DNA of 64,000 nt. Source: Coprococcus ammoniilyticus. GTDB lineage: Bacteria; Bacillota; Clostridia; Lachnospirales; Lachnospiraceae. Under the pieces are notes generated by a model. That model was not told the DNA's origin. It did not search any database and saw only the letters and a list, made by a program, of their open reading frames with translations. A program made the translations under genes and the position numbers. The stretch spans positions 124,001 through 188,000 of the forward strand of contig NZ_JAOQJS010000002.1 of NCBI RefSeq assembly GCF_025567345.1. The letters run 5' to 3'. Positions within the stretch are counted from its first letter, which is position 1. Each line of letters begins with the position of its first letter. Shown piece by piece: positions 51,942 through 60,479 of this stretch.

Positions 51942-52757
51942 TTATAATTTATGAAATACAGGCTTCATCTGTTCAAAGGTGCAGTAATAGCGGAAACCTG
52001 TGGCGGTCAGGATGTCTCTGGCATAGGTTTCAAAGTCATAGCCGATGTATTTTGGAATATGTGCATCGCTTCCGACAGTGATGATCTCACCACCTAACTC
52101 CTTGTAGAGTTTAAGAATAGACGGATGAGGATGTGCATAAGTCATGTTTTTATATAGGCTTCCGGTATTGATCTCGATGCCCTTCCCATGTTCGATGATT
52201 GTTTTCAGAATTGCTTCAAAGACATCTGCATAATCAGAAAAGCGGAAGGCTGATTCGCCGGATGGACAATAACGGACGGCATAGTCCAGATGACCGTATA
52301 TGGAATAATTATCAAAGGTTTGCACATTTGCAAGAATGGATTCAAAATATTCCAGCAGTGCTTCTTTTTCCGAACGTCCTTCATAGTAAGCGGGATAGTA
52401 GGGATCCTTGCCATATACAAGATGAGAAGAACCTATAATAAAGTCAAAATCATGATATTTATCTGTGTAGGCAATGATCTTGTCTGCGATATGAGACATC
52501 AGGCCGAGTTCGACACCGAGACGGATCGTAAGTTTATTCTTGTACTGTTCCTGCAACTTTCTTACAGCAGAAATATACCGGTCTGTATCTAACAGAAAGG
52601 TATGACCTTCCTCGTCTTTTGGATAATCAATATCATGATGATCTGTAATACAGATTTCAGACATGCCGAGGTGCAGTGCCTGTTCAACAATATCTGTAAG
52701 TTCTGTTTCAGAATCATCGGAAAATTCGGAATGTAAATGATGATCGCAAAGCTTCAT
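51942..52757 (-). CDS. PHP-domain histidinol-phosphatase (HisJ/HisK-like)
   Basis: 271 residues with AGGAGG before the ATG. The PHP metal ligands are in DHHLHSEFSDDSETEL (5-20), ITDHHDIDYP (37-46), LGVELGLM, GSSHLV, GHLDYAVRYC and TVGSDAHIPKYIGYDF near the C-terminus. Most proteins with this set and length are L-histidinol-phosphate phosphatases of histidine synthesis, but other PHP phosphoesterases look alike. No his genes are adjacent. It is convergent with mnmA. Confidence 0.85.
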   Translation of the reverse strand: MKLCDHHLHSEFSDDSETELTDIVEQALHLGMSEICITDHHDIDYPKDEEGHTFLLDTDRYISAVRKLQEQYKNKLTIRLGVELGLMSHIADKIIAYTDKYHDFDFIIGSSHLVYGKDPYYPAYYEGRSEKEALLEYFESILANVQTFDNYSIYGHLDYAVRYCPSGESAFRFSDYADVFEAILKTIIEHGKGIEINTGSLYKNMTYAHPHPSILKLYKELGGEIITVGSDAHIPKYIGYDFETYARDILTATGFRYYCTFEQMKPVFHKL

Positions 52758-53173
52758 ATGTAAAAACCTCCTGTTGGATGTTAACGTTGTGAAAATTGAT
52801 ATTATTATAGCACGTCAGGAAATAAAACACACCTGCAGGAACGGAAAAAATAGTGAATAAAAACAGAAGATAAGAAAAAATCTTACAAAAGAAGTATATA
52901 TCGGCAACACAAGAATCATGTGTGAAATATTTCGAAAAAAGGGTTAAATGGTTGAAATAAATATGAAAATATCATAAAAAGTTGATTCTTTGTACATTTT
53001 GCAATATAGTGTTTGTTTATTTTTGCGTGAATTGGACAATTTTTTTTTGAGAAAGACTTGAAATTTACACACAAATTAGGTATGATTTTGTTGTGTGAAT
53101 AGCACGATTAATTACTGCGCTTTGCAGTATATTATAAATACTTTTATTATTCAAAACTTAGGAGGAATAAAAA
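52758..53173 (+). promoter_or_regulatory. 416-bp intergenic region with gap promoter and dyad
   Basis: AT-rich DNA before gap. A promoter TTGAAA (53058-53063) and TATGAT (53081-53086), 17 bp apart, lies about 88 bases upstream of the gap start. CACACAA (53068-53074) and TTGTGTG (53091-53097) form a perfect 7-bp inverted repeat whose centre falls on the -10, a position suited to a repressor. The remainder (52758-53050) shows no gene or repeat. Confidence 0.6.
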
Positions 53174-54211
53174 ATGGCAGTAAAAGTAGCAATCAATGGT
53201 TTTGGACGTATTGGTCGTCTCGCATTCAGACAGATGTTCGGAGCAGAAGGATATGAAGTTGTTGCAATCAACGATTTAACAAAGCCTTCAATGCTTGCAG
53301 ATCTTCTCAAGTACGATACAGCACAGGGTGGTTACTGTGGTAAGATTGGTGAGAACCTTCATACAGTTTCAGCTGATGATGAGGCTAACACAATCACAGT
53401 TGATGGTAAGACACTTACAATCTACAAGGAAGCAGATGCAAACAATCTTCCTTGGGGTAAGATTGGTGTTGACGTAGTTCTTGAGTGTACTGGTTTCTAC
53501 TGCTCAAAGGAAAAGTCAATGGCTCATATCAATGCAGGTGCTAAGAAGGTTGTTATCTCAGCTCCAGCAGGAAATGATCTTAAGACTATCGTATTCTCAG
53601 TTAACCAGGATACATTAACAGCAGAGGATCAGATCATCTCAGCTGCTTCATGTACAACAAACTGTCTTGCACCAATGGCTAAAGCTCTTAATGATTATGC
53701 TCCAATCCAGTCAGGTATCATGTCAACAATCCACGCTTACACAGGCGATCAGATGATTCTTGATGGACCACACAGAAAGGGCGACTTAAGAAGAGCAAGA
53801 GCAGGTGCTGCTAATATCGTTCCTAACTCAACAGGTGCTGCTAAGGCTATCGGTCTTGTTATCCCAGAGTTAAATGGTAAGTTAATCGGATCAGCTCAGA
53901 GAGTTCCAGTTCCAACAGGTTCAACAACAATCCTTACAGCAGTTGTTAAGGGTGCTGACGTAACAGTTGATGGAATCAACGCTGCAATGAAGGCTGCTGC
54001 ATCAGAGTCATTCGGTTACAACACAGATCCTATCGTTTCATCAGATGTAATCGGTATGAGATATGGTTCATTATTTGATTCAACTCAGACAATGGTATCA
54101 AAGATCGCTGATGACTTATATGAGGTTCAGGTTGTATCATGGTATGATAATGAGAACTCATACACAAGCCAGATGGTTAGAACAATTAAGTACTTCGCAG
54201 AGTTAGCATAA
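53174..54211 (+). CDS. gap: Glyceraldehyde-3-phosphate dehydrogenase
   Basis: 345 residues, AGGAGG upstream. It converts glyceraldehyde 3-phosphate to 1,3-bisphosphoglycerate with NAD+. The Rossmann start VAINGFGRIGRLAFRQM, the active-site cysteine in SAASCTTNCLAPMAKAL, and the substrate-binding HAYTGDQMILDGPHRKGDLRRARAGAANIVPNSTGAAKAI are intact. Strong preference for CCA, TCA and GCT codons indicates high expression. pgk and tpiA follow. Confidence 0.98.
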   Translation: MAVKVAINGFGRIGRLAFRQMFGAEGYEVVAINDLTKPSMLADLLKYDTAQGGYCGKIGENLHTVSADDEANTITVDGKTLTIYKEADANNLPWGKIGVDVVLECTGFYCSKEKSMAHINAGAKKVVISAPAGNDLKTIVFSVNQDTLTAEDQIISAASCTTNCLAPMAKALNDYAPIQSGIMSTIHAYTGDQMILDGPHRKGDLRRARAGAANIVPNSTGAAKAIGLVIPELNGKLIGSAQRVPVPTGSTTILTAVVKGADVTVDGINAAMKAAASESFGYNTDPIVSSDVIGMRYGSLFDSTQTMVSKIADDLYEVQVVSWYDNENSYTSQMVRTIKYFAELA

Positions 54212-54250
54212 TTGACTGACAAATTGTAGTAATTAATTTGACCTTACAAG

Positions 54251-54288
54251 GGGTCCGGTCTTCATGGACCGGGCCCTATATTTCTTTT
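54251..54288 (+). terminator. Attenuator-like hairpin between gap and pgk
   Basis: GGGTCCGGTC (54251-54260) pairs with GACCGGGCCC (54267-54276) with one G-U pair and a 6-base loop, followed by a broken T run (TATATTTCTTTT). It may lower pgk transcription relative to gap. Confidence 0.65.
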
Positions 54289-54357
54289 ACAGAGATGTAT
54301 TTGCGTTCTGTAACAAATATGAAGATAAAAGTATAAAAATCAGGAGGTTTAATAGTA

Positions 54358-55569
54358 ATGTCATTAAACAAAAAATCAGTAGATGATATTAATGTAAAGG
54401 GACAGCGTGTCCTTTGCAGATGTGACTTTAATGTACCATTAAAGGAAGGTAAGATTACAGACGAGAACCGTCTTGTAGCAGCACTTCCTACAATCAAGAA
54501 ATTAATTGCTGATGGTGGAAAGGTTATTCTTTGCTCACACCTTGGCAAGGTTAAGACAGAAGAAGATAAGAAGACAAAGACTCTTGCACCGGTTGCGGTA
54601 AGACTTTCAGAGCTTCTTGGACAGGAAGTTAAGTTTGTTGCTGAGCCTGAAGTTGTTGGACCAAAGGTAAGAGAAGCTGTAGCAGCTATGAAAGATGGCG
54701 AAGTTATCTTACTTGAGAACACACGTTTCAGACCGGAAGAGACAAAGAACGGTGAAGCATTCTCTAAGGATCTTGCTTCTATCTGTGATGTATTTGTAAA
54801 TGATGCATTTGGTACAGCTCACAGAGCTCACTGCTCAAATGTAGGTGTTGCAGGTCTTGTTGATACAGCGGTTGTTGGATACTTAATGCAGAAGGAAATC
54901 GACTTCCTTGGAAATGCAGTAGAGAATCCGGTAAGACCATTCGTAGCTATCCTTGGTGGAGCAAAAGTTGCAGACAAGTTAAATGTTATCTCTAACTTAC
55001 TTGAGAAGTGCGATACACTGATCATCGGTGGTGGTATGGCGTATACATTCTTAAAGGCAAAGGGATATGAGATCGGTAAGTCATTAGTTGACGAATCTAA
55101 GATCGACTATTGTAAGGAAATGATGGAAAAAGCTGAGAAGCTTGGTAAGAAGTTATTACTTCCGGTTGATTCCGTTATGATCGACGATTTCCCTAATCCA
55201 ATCGATGCTCCGGTTGAGACAGAGATCTTTGATGCAGACAAGATGTCAGCAGACAAAGAGGGCTGTGATATCGGACCTAAGACAATCAAATTATATGCAG
55301 ATGCTGTTAAGACAGCTAAGACAGTTGTATGGAACGGACCTATGGGTGTATTCGAGAATCCTACACTTGCTGCTGGTACAAAGGCTGTAGCTGCTGCTCT
55401 TGCTGAGACAGATGCTACAACTATCATCGGTGGTGGTGATTCTGCTGCTGCTGTTAACCAGTTAGGATATGGTTCTAAGATGAGCCACATCTCAACAGGT
55501 GGTGGAGCTTCCCTTGAATTCTTAGAGGGTAAGGAACTTCCAGGTGTTGCTGCTGCAAACGACAAATAA
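54358..55569 (+). CDS. pgk: Phosphoglycerate kinase
   Basis: 403 residues with AGGAGG upstream. It transfers phosphate from 1,3-bisphosphoglycerate to ADP. Conserved features: RVLCRCDFNVPLKEGKITDE, LCSHLGKVK, ENTRFRPEETKNGE, FVNDAFGTAHRAHCSN, VGYLMQKEIDFL, FVAILGGAKVADKLNVI, and TIIGGGDSAAAV with HISTGGGASLEFLEGKELPG at the end. The length and all motifs are normal, with the same expression-biased codons as gap. A pgk-tpiA spacing of 78 bases suggests one transcript. Confidence 0.98.
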   Translation: MSLNKKSVDDINVKGQRVLCRCDFNVPLKEGKITDENRLVAALPTIKKLIADGGKVILCSHLGKVKTEEDKKTKTLAPVAVRLSELLGQEVKFVAEPEVVGPKVREAVAAMKDGEVILLENTRFRPEETKNGEAFSKDLASICDVFVNDAFGTAHRAHCSNVGVAGLVDTAVVGYLMQKEIDFLGNAVENPVRPFVAILGGAKVADKLNVISNLLEKCDTLIIGGGMAYTFLKAKGYEIGKSLVDESKIDYCKEMMEKAEKLGKKLLLPVDSVMIDDFPNPIDAPVETEIFDADKMSADKEGCDIGPKTIKLYADAVKTAKTVVWNGPMGVFENPTLAAGTKAVAAALAETDATTIIGGGDSAAAVNQLGYGSKMSHISTGGGASLEFLEGKELPGVAAANDK

Positions 55570-55647
55570 ATTATGTACATGCTCCATCTGACTCGGATGG
55601 AAGAATATACAGATAATGAAAATAATATTTTCAAGGAGATAAAAGAC

Positions 55648-56400
55648 ATGTCAAGAAAGAAAATCATCGCTGGTAACTGGAAGATGAACATGACTCCAAG
55701 CCAGGCTGTAAAATTATGTGAAGAGTTAAAGCCATTAGTTGCAAATGACGACGTAGATGTTGTATACTGCGTACCTGCAATTGATATTGTACCTGTAGTA
55801 GAGGCTGTTAAGGGCACAAATGTAGAAGTTGGTGCTGAGAACATGTACTTCGAAGAAAAGGGTGCATACACAGGTGAGATTTCAGCAGAAATGTTAGTTG
55901 ATGCCGGTGTTAAGTATGTCATCATCGGACATTCAGAGCGTCGTGACTACTTCAAAGAGTGTGACTGTCTCTTAAATAAGAAAGTTAAGAAGGCATTTGA
56001 AGCAGGTCTTACACCTATCCTTTGCTGTGGTGAGTCATTAGAGCAGAGAGAAATGGGTATCACACTTGACTTCATCCGTCTTCAGATCAAGAGTGATCTG
56101 AAAGATATCACAGCAGATCAGGTTAAGAACATGGTAATCGCCTATGAGCCAATCTGGGCTATCGGAACAGGCAAGACTGCTACATCCGATCAGGCACAGG
56201 AAGTATGTAAGGCAATCCGTGACTGCATCGCTGAAGTATATGATACAGACACAGCAGAAGCTGTAAGAATCCAGTATGGTGGATCTATGAACGCTGGTAA
56301 TGCAGCAGAGCTTCTTGCAAAGCCTGACATTGATGGTGGACTTGTGGGTGGTGCTTCACTTAAGGCTGACTTTGGAAAGATCGTAAACTACAATAAGTAA
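55648..56400 (+). CDS. tpiA: Triosephosphate isomerase
   Basis: 250 residues from ATG 55648, ten bases after AAGGAG; an upstream in-frame ATG at 55573 is not family-like. Catalytic lysine is in IIAGNWKMNM, the histidine in VIIGHSERRDYF, and the glutamate in AYEPIWAIGTGKTAT. The phosphate loop is GLVGGASLK. It interconverts the two triose phosphates. A strong terminator closes the gap-pgk-tpiA unit. Confidence 0.98.
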   Translation: MSRKKIIAGNWKMNMTPSQAVKLCEELKPLVANDDVDVVYCVPAIDIVPVVEAVKGTNVEVGAENMYFEEKGAYTGEISAEMLVDAGVKYVIIGHSERRDYFKECDCLLNKKVKKAFEAGLTPILCCGESLEQREMGITLDFIRLQIKSDLKDITADQVKNMVIAYEPIWAIGTGKTATSDQAQEVCKAIRDCIAEVYDTDTAEAVRIQYGGSMNAGNAAELLAKPDIDGGLVGGASLKADFGKIVNYNK

Positions 56401-56452
56401 TTTTAATACCAGATTTCATATAGAATCTGTAAAATCAGGAAAATGATCTGGT

Positions 56453-56517
56453 AAAAAAGATACCGTGAGGGATCGGGTGGCCAATAATATGACTGCCTGG
56501 TGTCCACGGTATTTTTT
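56453..56517 (+). terminator. Terminator after tpiA
   Basis: AAAAAAGATACCGTG pairs with CCACGGTATTTTTT, enclosing a smaller GGTGGCC-type hairpin, and ends in six T residues. The 50 bases before it can also fold through CCAGATT and AATCTGG-like pairs. Confidence 0.85.
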
Positions 56518-56589
56518 GTTATTCTATTATTCATACGAAATGAATAGATTTGTGGGATTTTTTTGTACATTTACGAAAAGTATACTTCG

Positions 56590-56618
56590 TTGACGATTAT
56601 GTATAACTGTGATATAAT
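56590..56618 (+). promoter_or_regulatory. Promoter of the ABC exporter genes
   Basis: TTGACG and TATAAT separated by 17 bp, about 42 bases upstream of the permease start, just after the tpiA terminator. Confidence 0.85.
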
Positions 56619-56659
56619 TCAAACGATTTTTGAACAAATACGCAGAAAAGGAATTGACT

Positions 56660-57433
56660 ATGGAATATTTAAAGACATTCTGGAGCAGAAGATATCTGCT
56701 TGCGGAACTGGTAAAAAAAGGTATTAAGTTAAAGTACAGGCGTTCATATCTTGGAATCTTATGGTCTTTGCTGGAGCCTATTTTGACAACGATCGTATTG
56801 ACGATCGTATTTGGAACGTTATTTGATAACAGCAATAAAACTTTCCCAGTTTATATTTTGAGTGGTCGTCTGTTATATTCATTTTTCAGCAGCGGAACAA
56901 AAGCCTGTGCAAAATCGATACGGTCAAATGCAGGTATGATCAAGAAAGTATATGTTCCGAAGTATCTGTATCCGATGTCTTCCGTATTATTTAACTATAT
57001 TATATTTTTGATTTCGTTGATTGTTATGATCCCATTGATGGTATTTTGTCATGTGAAGCCAACCTGGTCATTATTACTGGTTATCTTTCCGCTTATTCTG
57101 CTTCTGATGATCACATTTGGAGTAGGCATGGTACTTGCGACGGTTACGGTATTCTTCCGTGATATGGAATATTTGTGGGATGTTGTATTGATGATCATTA
57201 TGTATACATGTGCGATTTTCTATTATCCACAGAGATTATTAAAGAGTGGATTTAGCTGGCTGTTAAAATATAATCCGTTATATTGCGTCATCCATAATTT
57301 TAGAGCATGTTTTCTGGGTGACCCGTTAAACTGGAATTATATGTTATATGCGTTCGTTTTCTCTGTTTTTGCAATCTTGATCGGAACGTATACATTCTAT
57401 AAGAAACAGGACGAATTTATTCTTCATATTTAA
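56660..57433 (+). CDS. ABC-2-type polysaccharide exporter permease (Wzm/TagG-like)
   Basis: 257 residues from ATG 56660, seven bases after AAAGGA; a TTG at 56630 is less likely. Six membrane segments with the ABC-2 pattern: the amphipathic start LVKKGIKLKYRRSYLGILWSLLEPIL, then TIVLTIVFGTLF, and later LLMITFGVGMVLATVTVFFRDMEYL and FYYPQRLL. The first segment (RRSYLG) is typical for O-antigen, teichoic acid or other polysaccharide permeases. The ATPase follows immediately. No glycosyltransferase is near, so the glycan cannot be named. Confidence 0.9.
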   Translation: MEYLKTFWSRRYLLAELVKKGIKLKYRRSYLGILWSLLEPILTTIVLTIVFGTLFDNSNKTFPVYILSGRLLYSFFSSGTKACAKSIRSNAGMIKKVYVPKYLYPMSSVLFNYIIFLISLIVMIPLMVFCHVKPTWSLLLVIFPLILLLMITFGVGMVLATVTVFFRDMEYLWDVVLMIIMYTCAIFYYPQRLLKSGFSWLLKYNPLYCVIHNFRACFLGDPLNWNYMLYAFVFSVFAILIGTYTFYKKQDEFILHI

Positions 57434-57443
57434 GGAGACAGAC

Positions 57444-58277
57444 ATGGGCAAGGAAGCATTGATCGTTGATGATGTAAGCATGAAGTTCAACCTGAGCAGT
57501 GAAAAGGTTGACAATATTAAAGAGTATATAATTAAATCAATAAAACGACAGATCAGTTATGATGAATTCTGGTCATTAAAGCATGTCAGCTTTTCATTGG
57601 ACAAGGGTGACAGGCTGGGAATCCTCGGCTTAAATGGTGCAGGAAAGAGCACCCTTTTAAAGGTTATTTCCGGTGTATATAAGCCAACAGAAGGACATGT
57701 GATCAAGCATGGAAAGGTTGTTCCGTTGCTGGAATTAGGAGCAGGCTTTGACGCACAGTATACTGGAAAGGAAAATATTTTTTTGTATGGTACAGTGCTC
57801 GGATATTCCAAGAGTTATCTGGAAGAAAAGTATGATGAGATCGTTGAGTTTTCGGAACTTGGACGTTTTATTGATGTCCCAATCAAGAATTATTCATCTG
57901 GTATGAAATCAAAATTGGGATTTTCAATTGCAACGATTGCAAATCCGGATATTCTGATTCTGGATGAAGTATTATCCGTGGGTGATGCCAGATTTAAGAA
58001 GAAGAGTGAAGCGAAGATCATGCAGCTTATGGAAGGCGGAACAACAGTATTATTTGTTTCGCATTCTCTGGAACAGGTACGACGGATCTGTAATAAAGCA
58101 ATGATTCTGGATCATGGAACATTGAAATCCATTGGCGATATTGATACAATATCAGAGGAATATACGAAAATGATCGCGATTCCTGCTAAGCCAAAGAAGA
58201 AAAAAGCAGATGCTGGAAAAAAGGCTTCTGAAAAAAAGGCAGATGAGGAAAAGGCTGCTGATAAGAAAGAAAAATAA
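57444..58277 (+). CDS. ABC exporter ATPase (Wzt/TagH-like) with a lysine tail
   Basis: 277 residues, starting ten bases after the permease. The Walker A is GILGLNGAGKSTLLKVISG (about 60-78), the signature YSSGMKSKLGFSIAT is a YSSGMKxK variant usual in the Wzt/TagH group, Walker B is DILILDEVLSVGDARF, and the H-loop is LFVSHSLEQV. It ends in KPKKKKADAGKKASEKK, a basic tail of about 30 residues not seen in most relatives. With the permease it makes a polysaccharide exporter, probably transporting an undecaprenyl-linked glycan. Confidence 0.92.
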   Translation: MGKEALIVDDVSMKFNLSSEKVDNIKEYIIKSIKRQISYDEFWSLKHVSFSLDKGDRLGILGLNGAGKSTLLKVISGVYKPTEGHVIKHGKVVPLLELGAGFDAQYTGKENIFLYGTVLGYSKSYLEEKYDEIVEFSELGRFIDVPIKNYSSGMKSKLGFSIATIANPDILILDEVLSVGDARFKKKSEAKIMQLMEGGTTVLFVSHSLEQVRRICNKAMILDHGTLKSIGDIDTISEEYTKMIAIPAKPKKKKADAGKKASEKKADEEKAADKKEK

Positions 58278-58294
58278 TTAAAAGGAGAAAAATA

Positions 58295-59839
58295 ATGAGT
58301 AAAAAACCTGTAGTTTTAATGGTACTTGATGGTTATGGAATTAGTGACAAGACAGAAGGCAATGCAATCGCACTGGCAAATACACCTGTTATGGATCAGA
58401 TTAAGGCTGAATATCCTTATGTAAAGGGTGCTGCTTCCGGTCTTGCAGTTGGACTTCCGGATGGACAGATGGGTAACTCAGAAGTTGGTCATATGAATAT
58501 CGGTGCAGGAAGAATTATATATCAGGAATTAACAAGAATTACAAAGTCCATTCAGGATGGCGATTTCTTTGAGAATGCAGAGATGTTAGAAGCAATCGAG
58601 AACTGTAAGAAGAACAATTCCGATCTTCATGTATGGGGACTATTATCCAGTGGTGGTGTACACAGCCATAATACACATCTGTATGCAATTCTTGAGTTAT
58701 GTAAGAAACATAATTTTGAAAATGTATATGTTCATCCATTCTTCGATGGCAGAGATACAGCTCCAGCATCAGGAAAGGGCTTCTTAGAGGAACTGATCGC
58801 AGAGATGAAGAAGATTGGTGTAGGTAAGGTTGCATCCCTTTCCGGTCGTTATTATGCTATGGATCGTGATAACAGATGGGATCGAGTTGAGCTTGCATAT
58901 AAGTCACTTGTAACAGGTGAGGGTGTACAAGCAGAAGATCCTGTTGCTGCAGTACAGGCATCTTATGACAAGGAAGTATATGATGAGTTTATCCTTCCTA
59001 CCGTTATTACAGAGAATGGTAAGCCGGTATCACTTGTAAAGCCGAATGATTCCGTTATTTTCTTTAACTTCAGACCAGACAGAGCAAGAGAGATTACCAG
59101 AGCATTCTGCTGTGACGATTTTGACGGATTCAACAGACCAGACGGAAGATTTCCATTGGTATATGTATGCTTCAAAGATTATGATGAGTCTATACCAAAC
59201 AAGATCGTTGCATTCAAGAAAGAAGAAATCGACAATACATTTGGTGAGTACCTTGCAGCGCATGGTAAGACACAGGTTCGTCTTGCAGAGACAGAGAAGT
59301 ATGCACATGTTACGTTCTTCTTTAATGGAGGCGTAGAAGAACCAAATAAGAACGAAGACAGAATCCTTGTTAAGTCCCCTGCGGTTGCAACATATGATCT
59401 CCAGCCTGAAATGAGTGCTCCGGAAGTATGTGAGAAGCTGGTAGATGCTATCGGTTCTGATAAATACGATGTGATCATTATTAACTTTGCAAATCCTGAT
59501 ATGGTAGGTCATACAGGCGTGATCCCTGCAGCGATCAAGGCAGTTGAGACTGTTGATGCCTGCGTAGGAAAGGCAGTAGAGGCAGTTAAGAAGGCAGATG
59601 GTGTATTATTTATCTGTGCAGACCACGGTAATGCTGAGCAGATGATCAATTATGAAACTGGTGAACCACATACAGCCCACACAACAAATCCGGTACCATT
59701 CGTACTTGTAAATTATGATGAGGGCTATGGTTTAAGAGAAGGTGGATGTCTTGCAGATATCGCTCCAACACTTCTTGAGATCATGGAACTTCCACAGCCT
59801 AAGGAAATGACAGGTAAATCACTTCTTATCAAGAAATAA
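58295..59839 (+). CDS. gpmI: 2,3-bisphosphoglycerate-independent phosphoglycerate mutase
   Basis: 514 residues, AAGGAG upstream. A metalloenzyme of the alkaline phosphatase superfamily that moves the phosphate between C3 and C2. Metal and phosphoserine motifs are visible: VLMVLDGYGISDKTEGNAI, MGNSEVGHMNIGAGRIIYQELTRI with the catalytic serine (about 62), GLLSSGGVHSHNTHL, HPFFDGRDTAP, IICADHGNAEQMI and HTAHTTNPVPFVLV. It lies directly after the exporter and before mscL. Confidence 0.98.
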   Translation: MSKKPVVLMVLDGYGISDKTEGNAIALANTPVMDQIKAEYPYVKGAASGLAVGLPDGQMGNSEVGHMNIGAGRIIYQELTRITKSIQDGDFFENAEMLEAIENCKKNNSDLHVWGLLSSGGVHSHNTHLYAILELCKKHNFENVYVHPFFDGRDTAPASGKGFLEELIAEMKKIGVGKVASLSGRYYAMDRDNRWDRVELAYKSLVTGEGVQAEDPVAAVQASYDKEVYDEFILPTVITENGKPVSLVKPNDSVIFFNFRPDRAREITRAFCCDDFDGFNRPDGRFPLVYVCFKDYDESIPNKIVAFKKEEIDNTFGEYLAAHGKTQVRLAETEKYAHVTFFFNGGVEEPNKNEDRILVKSPAVATYDLQPEMSAPEVCEKLVDAIGSDKYDVIIINFANPDMVGHTGVIPAAIKAVETVDACVGKAVEAVKKADGVLFICADHGNAEQMINYETGEPHTAHTTNPVPFVLVNYDEGYGLREGGCLADIAPTLLEIMELPQPKEMTGKSLLIKK

Positions 59840-59857
59840 TGAAAGAAGGACAGACAA

Positions 59858-60283
59858 ATGAAGAAATTTTTTCAGGAGTTTAAAGAATTTGCATTAAAGG
59901 GAAATGTTCTGGATATGGCGATCGGTGTTATCATCGGTGGTGCTTTTTCAGGACTGGTAACTTCACTGACAGACTGTTTTATCAATCCACTCATTGGATG
60001 TATCGGTGGTGCCGAAGTACAGGGCAAGATTCATTTGCTGGGAGACCAGTATATTGATTATGGCTCGTTCATTACAGCAGTGATCAACTTCATCATCATG
60101 GCATTTATCATTTTCCTTCTGATGAAAGGGATTAAAAAGCTGTTATCTCTTGGAAAGAAAGAGGAAGTTGCGGCACCTTTAACAAGAAAATGTCCATATT
60201 GTTATGGTGACATTGATGTTAAGGCTACAAAATGTATGTATTGTACATCTGACGTAGAGCCAACTGTAAAAGCAGAAGAATAA
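59858..60283 (+). CDS. mscL: Large-conductance mechanosensitive channel with zinc-ribbon tail
   Basis: 141 residues, 18 bases after gpmI. MscL opens under membrane tension to release solutes. The start MKKFFQEFKEFALKGNVLDMAIGVIIGGAFSGLVTSL is the family's first amphipathic helix and TM1, and ITAVINFIIMAFIIFLLMKGIKKL is TM2. The C-terminus carries two Cys-x2-Cys pairs, Cys112-Cys115 (CPYC) and Cys126-Cys129 (CMYC), a zinc-ribbon arrangement that ordinary MscL lacks. Cotranscription with gpmI is likely. Confidence 0.95.
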   Translation: MKKFFQEFKEFALKGNVLDMAIGVIIGGAFSGLVTSLTDCFINPLIGCIGGAEVQGKIHLLGDQYIDYGSFITAVINFIIMAFIIFLLMKGIKKLLSLGKKEEVAAPLTRKCPYCYGDIDVKATKCMYCTSDVEPTVKAEE

Positions 60284-60341
60284 AAAGAACGATGTTTTGT
60301 GTTATATGGACACAGAACGGAGTAACAATATAAAAACAAAT

Positions 60342-60398
60342 AAAAAATACCTGCCGGAGAAGCATAGTTACAGATGCTTTATCCGGCAGGTATTTTTT
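60342..60398. terminator. Terminator after mscL
   Basis: AAAAAATACCTGCCGGA pairs perfectly with TCCGGCAGGTATTTTTT, with inner AGCAT...ATGCT pairing in the loop, and A and T runs on both sides. Confidence 0.95.
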
Positions 60399-60479
60399 AT
60401 AAGATGAATACTTTGGAAAAAAGTGTGAATACTATAAAAGAATAAAAATTGCCAATAATTGTACGGATAGAAAGGCAGA

